Assembly (NCBI GenBank): GCA_017548425.1
Contig: JAFZAB010000029.1
Coordinates: 1 to 37,445 of the forward strand
Direction: 5' to 3'
DNA: 37,445 nt
Source of the DNA: Victivallales bacterium
GTDB taxonomy: Bacteria > Verrucomicrobiota > Lentisphaeria > Oligosphaerales > Oligosphaeraceae
The notes beneath the pieces were generated by a model that saw only the letters and a program-made list of their open reading frames with translations, had not been told where the DNA came from and ran no database searches. The translations under genes were made by a program, and so were the position numbers. Of the stretch, positions 31,832-37,445 are shown one piece after another. Within the stretch, counting starts at the first letter, position 1. Each line of letters begins with the position of its first letter.

Positions 31832-32455
31832 ATGCCGATCATTGATTTGACAAGACCGTTTTCAAACGAGCCGCTGTTCCGTCTGGATGCGGCAGACGTG
31901 CCGCTCGTATCGGATGCAACTCGCTACACAGGCGTGATTTACCAGTTGCATTTGGATTCCATGTGCAGCACGTATATCGATCTGCCCGGACATATTCGTG
32001 AAACGGACGACGGGCAGACGGCGGAAAATGTTCCACCAGAACGATTTTTCCGTATGCCCGCCCGCGTTGTCCATCTGTCTCGACCGTCTGGAAGCGGCGC
32101 TGTGACGGGAGACGAATTATCGGCTGGACATGAAGGGTTAAGGACGGAATGTCTTGTGATCAATGCACTTGGAAAATTGAATGCGACGGATATCGCGGAG
32201 CGGACCGTCTGGTTAGACAGCACCGCCATCGACTGGATTCTCTCCACGGGATGCCGCGTTCTCATTTCGGACATTTATGAAAGCCGACGCCTGGAAGGCG
32301 TCTTTCAACGGCTGTTCAAGGCGGGTGTCAGCACCATCTGCCTGCCGGTCAATTTGTTTGAATTGAAAGATGCCGCCACCGTCACGGCGCTTTTCTGTCC
32401 TGTACCGAAAATGACGCAGATTCCATGCCGCGTCATTGCAGAAACCACGGAATAA
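31832..32455 (+). CDS. Cyclase-family protein (kynurenine-formamidase-like) with altered metal motif
   Basis: The 207-residue product opens with IIDLTRPFSNE, the start typical of the cyclase family (PF04199) that includes bacterial kynurenine formamidase KynB. The family's metal motif HxGTHxDxPxH is represented by DSMCSTYIDLPGH (42-54). Asp50 and His54 are kept, but the His of GTH is Tyr48 and the Gly is Ser46. The segments ARVVHLS and LVINAL continue the fold. No kyn genes are near, and the tryptophan role is unlikely. Given the change in the metal site, it may be a hydrolase for another amide or lactone, or have lost activity. It lies 112 bases after the GH2 gene. The ribosome binding site is weak. 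Confidence 0.75.
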   Translation: MPIIDLTRPFSNEPLFRLDAADVPLVSDATRYTGVIYQLHLDSMCSTYIDLPGHIRETDDGQTAENVPPERFFRMPARVVHLSRPSGSGAVTGDELSAGHEGLRTECLVINALGKLNATDIAERTVWLDSTAIDWILSTGCRVLISDIYESRRLEGVFQRLFKAGVSTICLPVNLFELKDAATVTALFCPVPKMTQIPCRVIAETTE

Positions 32456-32456
32456 G

Positions 32457-32550
32457 AACCACGAATGAACACGAATCAACACGATTTTTTCTTTTTTCGA
32501 AACCACAGATTACACAGATTACACAGATTTTTCACAGATTGCCTCGCCGC
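32457..32550 (+). repeat. AACCACGAATG / ACACAGATT word array, copy 3
   Basis: It starts two bases after the cyclase-family stop. AACCACGAATG and ACACGAATC words come first. Then AACCACAGATT, ACACAGATT, ACACAGATT and TCACAGATT follow, and it ends in GCCTCGCCGCC like the copies at 367 and 4844. Confidence 0.8.
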
Positions 32551-32816
32551 CGAGCCGACAACCGCCGAAAGGATTCAATGAAGAAACAAGACGTTGGTTA
32601 CGAATGCCGCAAACGGCTCTGGCGGCTACGGCGGTCTGAATCCGCTTCGCGGGAGGTGACGCTCCAACAATATGTCATTAGCAAAAATTATAAGCCATAG
32701 GCAATGAGCCATAAGCAAGCAAAGCTTTGTTTGGCCTCTGGCGGTTTATAAGCGCTTCGTGCGGAGATTGAAACGAAAATAATCAGAATTTAACTATATT
32801 TGTCAAAGAGGATGAT
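32551..32816. other. Remainder of the gene-free stretch before the fusion gene
   Basis: After the word array there is decayed sequence with repeat-like words (GGCTCTGGCGGCTACGGCGG, CCGCTTCGCGGGAGG) and ATAAGCCATAGG..GAGCCATAAGC (32690-32715), the inverse of the TATGGCT family. A short open frame, ATG 32578 to 32700, has no recognisable product. A likely ribosome binding site, AGAGGATGAT, precedes the next start codon. Confidence 0.5.
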
Positions 32817-34253
32817 ATGAAAAAGAGTGATCTTGTTAAAGGTTTGAAGGAATTAGGCTTGAAGAAGAACGATATCGTGTTGATGCACAGTTCGTTCCGA
32901 AGCCTGGGGGATTTTAAAGGCAGTGTGGATGATGTCATCGATGCGTTCATGTCGGTTCTCGGCCCGAAAGGTGCGTTGATCGTGCCCGTGTTTGGATCGT
33001 TAGGCATTCTGACGGAACGCGTTAAGGCGCGTAAGGATGTGTTCGTCAGCGAAGTGCCTGTTGGAACGTTGGCGGGCATTGGTGGTCGCGCAAAAGATGT
33101 GCTGTCAGGCCATTGGGAGGCCGAGACGGCGCATGGCGAAGGTTCGCCGTTTTTGAAAATCGCGGAAGCGGGCGGTTATATCTGCCTGCTGGGGGTCGAT
33201 CAAGACCGCAACACCACGTTGCACAGTGCGGAGGCATTGTTGAAACTACCGTATCTCGGAAGTTGCACACGGACATGCAAAGCTCCTGATGGAAAGGAAG
33301 TTACGCGCACATGGCATTATTATCCGGGGCCGCACCGCGATTTTATCGGGCTCGACCATATCATGCGCGAAAGCGGCATCATGGAAGTGTCCCGCATCGG
33401 CGACGCGCAGGTTCGTCTGATCAAAGCGAAGGAAATGCTCGAACTGATGGTCGAACTGGGCGACGAAGATCCCGCGTTCGCGTTGTGCGACAATCCCGCC
33501 TGTGCAGACTGCGTCCGTCAGCGTGCCGCCATTTTCGCGGATCGCATCGCGAACGAATCGTTCAAATTGAGCGTATCCTCCCGTCTCGCAGGACATTATG
33601 TTCCTGAAATGATTGAAAAGTTGCAAGCGGCTGGAATCAAATATGTCGAACTGGATTACGTGCAGGGCAAGGCCTGTGCATTCATGGACGCGCAGCAGTT
33701 GAAACGCATCGTCGATGATTTCAAAGAAGCGAAGATAACCGTCTCTGCTCTGCGGAGTTACGTCGTCCCGGAAGATACCAACGGCTTCGTCGGCAAGATG
33801 AAGGAAGCTGGCATTGATCGTGTCATCCTGCCGTTGTTCGATTTCTTCTATGGCGCGTCGGCGTTCGCAAAGGAAGGCATCGTCGTGGATTTCGTGAACA
33901 CGCATGTGACGCCTTCGCAAGCCGTGCAGGCATTGCTGAAAGTCGCTCCTCTCAAACGGCGTGCTTTCGTGTTTTCGCCGAGCGGTTTTGTTCTGGCCGG
34001 AAGGAATCCGTTTTTGAATGCATGGCGCGTCGGCCAGTTCATGAAGACGATTGCCCAATTGGATGTGGCCGATCGCACATGGGATGGCGAAATCCGTTCA
34101 TTTGCAAAGGGTAATGGCGAGATCAAGGAACTCGTTTCGATTCTGCGTTGCCATAATTTCAGCGGTTGGCTGACGCTTGGCGGCGGCTCCCCGTATCCAG
34201 GCAATTTGGAAGCCGCTGTAAAGGATTTCACGCATCTTTTGGATACCATATAA
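32817..34253 (+). CDS. Fusion protein: AAC(3)-like acyltransferase domain and C-terminal sugar-isomerase-like TIM barrel
   Basis: The 478-residue product has two parts. Residues 1 to about 235 follow the AAC(3)/antibiotic_NAT family: VLMHSSFRSLG (21-31), ETAHGEGSPFLKI (103-115), GGYICLLGVD and RNTTLHSAEA with His136. A Cys-rich hinge, CDNPACADC (224-232), could hold a metal. Residues about 245-478 alternate strands and helices like the xylose-isomerase-like barrels (IKYVELDYVQ, ITVSALRSYVVPE, IDRVILPLFDF, GIVVDFVNTH, RRAFVFSPSGF, FSGWLTLGGG). AAC(3)-like enzymes transfer acetyl groups to amino sugars, and most environmental members are not resistance genes. Acylation of a sugar amine coupled to isomerisation is a guess. 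AGAGGATGAT supports the start; codon use is even across both halves. Confidence 0.82.
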   Translation: MKKSDLVKGLKELGLKKNDIVLMHSSFRSLGDFKGSVDDVIDAFMSVLGPKGALIVPVFGSLGILTERVKARKDVFVSEVPVGTLAGIGGRAKDVLSGHWEAETAHGEGSPFLKIAEAGGYICLLGVDQDRNTTLHSAEALLKLPYLGSCTRTCKAPDGKEVTRTWHYYPGPHRDFIGLDHIMRESGIMEVSRIGDAQVRLIKAKEMLELMVELGDEDPAFALCDNPACADCVRQRAAIFADRIANESFKLSVSSRLAGHYVPEMIEKLQAAGIKYVELDYVQGKACAFMDAQQLKRIVDDFKEAKITVSALRSYVVPEDTNGFVGKMKEAGIDRVILPLFDFFYGASAFAKEGIVVDFVNTHVTPSQAVQALLKVAPLKRRAFVFSPSGFVLAGRNPFLNAWRVGQFMKTIAQLDVADRTWDGEIRSFAKGNGEIKELVSILRCHNFSGWLTLGGGSPYPGNLEAAVKDFTHLLDTI

Positions 34254-34262
34254 GAAAGCTCT

Positions 34263-34312
34263 GGGAGGGACGCGCTCCTGCGTGACCGGACGCGTAGGAT
34301 CACGTCCCTCCC
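34263..34312. repeat. REP-like inverted pair, copy 5
   Basis: This is the best-preserved inverted pair. Unit 34263-34287 (inverted) and unit 34288-34312 (direct) form arms GGGAGGGACG/CGTCCCTCCC, with inner GCGTGACC against GGA..CACG. It begins nine bases after the stop of the fusion gene and could act as a terminator-like or RNA-stabilising structure. Confidence 0.8.
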
Positions 34313-34399
34313 GATATGGTTTTATGTGCAGAAACAAATTTGTATCTGCATATTCTTCAGGAAGAAAATGTGCAGATGAGGAAGAGGATTGGGGAGATT

Positions 34400-36775
34400 T
34401 CAGCGGGTGAACAGCGGTTTGGACGTGCCATCCCAACGGATTATATCGGTATGGGATGGCCATTGGATCGTGTATTCCAACACGTTGCCGTCGAGATGTT
34501 TGGCCATGATTTTCGGCTCCTGCATGTTGGGCGGCAACGGGATGAGCAACGCGCCAAAATGCGGATTGATGGCGTTGGCGTGGAAACGGATGCGCGGCAT
34601 CGCCTGCGGTTGGCGGCCGTCTTGCGGAGCATAGATGTCGATGGACGGCATGGCCATGTCCGTTTCGGCATGGACGGCGAGCAGCATGGTGGATTTTGAG
34701 ACCTGCTCTTGATCCAAATCGCGTTTTTGCATGCCGCCGGACATCGTGGCGGCATCGACGGTGAAGGTGAATTCGCCACATTGTTTCAGTGAAAGAAAAG
34801 CGGGCTTGGCTTCGGCGGAACGTGTTAGAATGACGGCGGATATGGCGGCTTCCGGTTCGCGCGTCATGATGCGGAGCGTATGTCGGCCGGCGGCAAGTGT
34901 CGGCCGGAACGGCTTCTTGTCGATGGCACCGTTTGAAACTTCGCCCCACTGCCAGACGGCAGTGGACGGCATGTGATAATGCTGAACAGGCAGGTCATCG
35001 ATTTGGACACAGAAGGAGTCGCTTTTGGTAAGGATTTCGCCTTTGGCGGCGGTTTCGGCGAAGAAGCGCCATTCGCCTTCTTCCGTGGTTGTGAACGTCC
35101 ATTCAAGCTTGCCCGATGGCGCTTTCAACGGCGTGATGGCGTATTGTTTTGAAAGCGTGGGAGATACGGAGCGTATGAGCGCTCCGTTTTGATGTGGGAC
35201 GAACTCTTTGTCCGGCCATGACAGCATCTGCCATGTGAAATCGTGCTTTGCGTCATCCTTTTCGATGTCGTCAAAAACGGCGGCATATGCGGGAGCGCCG
35301 TTGAACGGCTGGACGAAGAGATTGTGGCGCAACGCTTTGCGTGCGCCAATGCCTTTTTCATTGTAATAGTTGTGCTGATAGGCTTCCGTGGCGTCCGCCA
35401 AAGCGTAGCCCGGAACATTCGCGGAGGAAGGCTCAAATGAAAGAATCTTGCCGTTTGTTCCTGTGCCGCAACCACTTCTGGCCTGACCTCCACCATCGAT
35501 CAAGACGCAATTGTGGGCAAGCGTGTGGCAACGGCTGTCTTCAAATTTGTTGTCATTGCCGTAACCTGCGTCGGCGGCCCATCGTTCACCGTAGGCATAG
35601 AGGGTGAAATGGCCTTTGTCCGACTGATTATGCGTAATATGGTAGTACTTACCGGCTTCCGTGCTGAACATGACATCGTTGTCCGACCAGCCTGTCCGCC
35701 AGACGCAGAGGCCGCGATCGCGGAAACGGATGTCGTGCGGGACGACTTTTTCTGGCGGCGTCATGGCGGGCAGTTTGTCTTCCAGCAGGATGGACCACGG
35801 GAAGCCCGGACGGCCCGCTTTGTTCCACAAATAGGCCGCAAGCGAATCTTGGTTGTGGACGGCGATGAGCATCGTCTCGAAGCCGACGGAATCGTAGCCG
35901 CAGTCGTTTCGCGCGTCCATCAATGTCGTTCCAGGCAGCATGGAAGCGGCGAAAAACTGCGGCAGTTTGGCGATGTGCGGATGTTTGAACAAATCCTTTC
36001 CGCCGTGTTCATGAAGAAGCCAAGCGAAGAGCAGACAGTTGGAAAAGCCGTATTTACAATAACCTGCGCCTTCGGCGTAAGCACCGTCGTCATCAACGCT
36101 GTTGTCGAACCACCGTTCCAGAACGATGATGATTCGGTTTTGTTGTGCGGCAATGTCCGGATAATCTGCAAATGCAATGGTTATGAGGCCCGCCGCGCCG
36201 CCGCAGACACCGTTGAAATTGTGGACGTTTTTCCACCATGTCTTGTCGCTTTCCGCTTCCGTGAGAAAGTTGTCCAGATAGCCTTTTGCACAGGCGGCGA
36301 CGGTATCGCGCTGCGCCTTTGTCATCTTCGGTGAGAAGAAGGCGTAGCCCATGGCGAGGCCGCGCATCGTATCGCCGCGACCGCCGGCCATCGTGCCCGG
36401 ACCGCTCATCCAATGCTGTTCAATGGGAAAGCGTTCGACCATCGTCAGAAGGAGCGAAATGCCTTTGTCCGCGTACTTTGCGTCATTGGTAAGCGTCCAT
36501 GCCCAGCCGAGCGATTCCATCCAGTTGGTCAGATACCGTCCGACCGTATGGCAGATGACGGCGGCACTGAGCGAAAGATTGCGGCCCGATGGCGCAAGTT
36601 TTTCCGGATCAAGCGGTTCCGCCTTTAGATAACTGTCTGCCGTACGGATGAGTTCCTGCGTAGCGGGATGATTTTGTAGCTTTTCGCGGACTTCCGCTGA
36701 CATTGGAAAGATGGTTTGTGCGCTGACAGCGCCTAAAAGGCATAGACTGGAAATAGTGGCTAGGCGGAAGTGCAT
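34400..36775 (-). CDS. Secreted heparinase II/III-like polysaccharide lyase
   Basis: The 791-residue product has a signal peptide (1-19, cut after VSA). An alpha-helical toroid domain (about 30-340) carries NVHNFNG (183-189) and DDDGAYAEGAGYCKYG (228-243), both typical of heparinase II/III and alginate-lyase relatives. A beta-sandwich domain contains ITHNQSDKGHFTLYAYGERW (380-399) with His382 and His389. Residues about 560-791 add further beta-rich modules (EWTFTTTEEGEWRFFAET, GRHTLRIMTREP) that probably bind carbohydrate. Such lyases cut uronic-acid-containing glycans by beta-elimination. The gene starts 33 bases after a glycyl radical enzyme gene, and an AT-rich repeat fills the gap, leaving no visible ribosome binding site. 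Confidence 0.9.
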   Translation of the reverse strand: MHFRLATISSLCLLGAVSAQTIFPMSAEVREKLQNHPATQELIRTADSYLKAEPLDPEKLAPSGRNLSLSAAVICHTVGRYLTNWMESLGWAWTLTNDAKYADKGISLLLTMVERFPIEQHWMSGPGTMAGGRGDTMRGLAMGYAFFSPKMTKAQRDTVAACAKGYLDNFLTEAESDKTWWKNVHNFNGVCGGAAGLITIAFADYPDIAAQQNRIIIVLERWFDNSVDDDGAYAEGAGYCKYGFSNCLLFAWLLHEHGGKDLFKHPHIAKLPQFFAASMLPGTTLMDARNDCGYDSVGFETMLIAVHNQDSLAAYLWNKAGRPGFPWSILLEDKLPAMTPPEKVVPHDIRFRDRGLCVWRTGWSDNDVMFSTEAGKYYHITHNQSDKGHFTLYAYGERWAADAGYGNDNKFEDSRCHTLAHNCVLIDGGGQARSGCGTGTNGKILSFEPSSANVPGYALADATEAYQHNYYNEKGIGARKALRHNLFVQPFNGAPAYAAVFDDIEKDDAKHDFTWQMLSWPDKEFVPHQNGALIRSVSPTLSKQYAITPLKAPSGKLEWTFTTTEEGEWRFFAETAAKGEILTKSDSFCVQIDDLPVQHYHMPSTAVWQWGEVSNGAIDKKPFRPTLAAGRHTLRIMTREPEAAISAVILTRSAEAKPAFLSLKQCGEFTFTVDAATMSGGMQKRDLDQEQVSKSTMLLAVHAETDMAMPSIDIYAPQDGRQPQAMPRIRFHANAINPHFGALLIPLPPNMQEPKIMAKHLDGNVLEYTIQWPSHTDIIRWDGTSKPLFTR

Positions 36776-36777
36776 TG

Positions 36778-36811
36778 AAATTATGAATTATGAATTGTGA
36801 ATTATGAATTA
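36778..36811 (-). repeat. AATTCATAATTCAC word array between two genes
   Basis: Read on the minus strand it starts within the TAA stop codon of the glycyl radical enzyme gene (TTAATTCATAATTC) and runs as AATTCAC, AATTCAT, AATTCAT, AATTTCA up to the ATG of the lyase gene. It thus replaces any normal Shine-Dalgarno site for the lyase. Confidence 0.8.
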
Positions 36812-37445
36812 ATAAAGCGTTCTGGCGATGATGTTATTCTGCAGATTGGCAGGGAGGCGGACGAAATATTCGCTGTAGCCGCCGACACGGACGATCAAAT
36901 CGCGGTATTTGTCCGGTTCCTTCTGTGCTTCGAGCAGGGCGGCGGAATCGAGAACATTGACGGATAGCTGCTGGCCGCCGTTGTTGAAGAACGTCTTCCA
37001 CAGGCCGATGAAGCCGTCGCGGCCTTCGGGCGTGTTGAAGAGCGATTTCTCGAACTTCAACTGGAAGACGAAGCCGCTCTTTGCGAGCTTGTGGTCGTAG
37101 GAGAGGGCGGACTTGATGGCGGCGGTCGGACCATGCGTGTCGAAGCCGGGCACGGCGCCGATGCTGTCCGCAAGATTCGGATCGCCTGCATGGCGGCCGG
37201 AAGCCGTTGCGCCAAGCGTAGAACCATATGTTGCAGTCCGTTGGAACGTGCTGAGGCCGCCGCCGTAGATGCCGTTGACTGGATCGCGCCACGTGCGGTA
37301 ACGGGTCATGTCCGAATAATGATGGCGGATGATTTCGGCGGCGAGATCATCGACTTCCGGATTGTCGTTGCCGAATTTCGCCTTGTAGTCGCGGAGCTTC
37401 AGGCGGAGCTGTTCGTTGTCTTTGAAATCGTTGCGGAGAGCCGTA
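36809..37445 (-). CDS. Glycyl radical enzyme, C-terminal part (5' end outside window)
   Basis: The frame is open to the right edge, giving 211 residues of the C-terminus of a pyruvate-formate-lyase-like protein. GRHAGDPNLADSIGAVPG and a following GPTAAIKSAL segment lie in the barrel. The glycyl-radical loop is RVGGYSEYFVRL; the Gly before Tyr, 22 residues from the C-terminus, is the radical site. NNGGQQLSVNVLDSAALLEAQ precedes it as in the family. These oxygen-sensitive enzymes need a radical-SAM activase, which may lie outside the window. The substrate-determining Cys-Glu region is not in view, so it could be a diol or glycerol dehydratase, PFL or another lyase. It implies an anaerobic life style. 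The downstream gene is a secreted lyase on the same strand. Confidence 0.93.
   Translation of the reverse strand, partial: TALRNDFKDNEQLRLKLRDYKAKFGNDNPEVDDLAAEIIRHHYSDMTRYRTWRDPVNGIYGGGLSTFQRTATYGSTLGATASGRHAGDPNLADSIGAVPGFDTHGPTAAIKSALSYDHKLAKSGFVFQLKFEKSLFNTPEGRDGFIGLWKTFFNNGGQQLSVNVLDSAALLEAQKEPDKYRDLIVRVGGYSEYFVRLPANLQNNIIARTLY

Noticed and set aside
32817-34253. Aminoglycoside resistance gene
   Set aside because: The AAC(3)-like half is fused to another domain and sits among glycan genes. Most such environmental family members do not act on drugs, and resistance cannot be concluded from sequence.

Overview
The window reads as chromosomal DNA of an anaerobic, glycan-degrading bacterium of the PVC superphylum, most likely a Lentisphaerota/Victivallales-like or Kiritimatiellota-like lineage. 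This is inference. It rests on a protein with the TIGR04073 exosortase-associated signature, many Gfo/Idh/MocA oxidoreductases and sugar-phosphate isomerases, a secreted alpha/alpha-toroid protein, a CE15-type esterase, a DUF3568-like lipoprotein and a glycyl radical enzyme. Coding density is high, with 31 protein genes (two cut by the window edges) and one tRNA-Gly. I see no rRNA, CRISPR array, insertion sequence, prophage or replication origin.

Layout. 1-5 kb: a gene tail, a xylose-isomerase-like epimerase, then an overlapping pair formed by an L7Ae-like/Gfo-Idh-MocA fusion protein and a DsbD-like thiol:disulfide interchange protein. 5-8 kb: a hydroxypyruvate-isomerase-like gene followed by two tandem, closely similar DHDPS/NAL-family aldolases. 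8-9.3 kb: two AT-rich genes of unknown function. 9.4-12.7 kb (minus strand): lysC, an RluA-type pseudouridine synthase and pheS. 12.9-15.1 kb: ptsH-ptsI. 15.2-18 kb: a secreted beta-helix protein and an oxidoreductase. 18-21 kb: the TIGR04073 protein, an M20 peptidase and an unknown TIM-barrel-like protein. 21-24.7 kb (minus strand): a CE15-type esterase, a degenerate sensor/receiver protein and a secreted toroid protein in one likely operon. 25-29 kb: a lipoprotein, an M18 aminopeptidase, tRNA-Gly(CCC), an EamA transporter and an SGNH hydrolase. 29-34 kb: a GH2 beta-mannosidase-like enzyme, a cyclase-family protein and an AAC(3)-like/TIM-barrel fusion. 34-37.4 kb (minus strand): a glycyl radical enzyme (cut) followed by a heparinase II/III-like lyase.

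A plausible common theme is the breakdown of complex glycans outside the cell (beta-helix protein, heparinase-like lyase, SGNH and CE15 esterases, beta-mannosidase), then handling of unusual sugars inside (isomerases, Gfo/Idh/MocA enzymes, keto-acid aldolases) and fermentation. The PTS pair has no sugar permease in view and may be regulatory.

The most unusual structural property is the intergenic DNA. It is filled with several families of short repeats: AACCACGAATG words, a 72-bp element, REP-like inverted pairs, period-9 GGGACNAAA arrays, period-7 AATTAAC arrays, and TTAAAGC and TATGGCT words. Most of these start at, or even share, the stop codon of the gene before them. The most unusual proteins are two fusions that I do not recognise as described architectures: L7Ae-like with Gfo/Idh/MocA, and AAC(3)-like with a sugar-isomerase-like TIM barrel.
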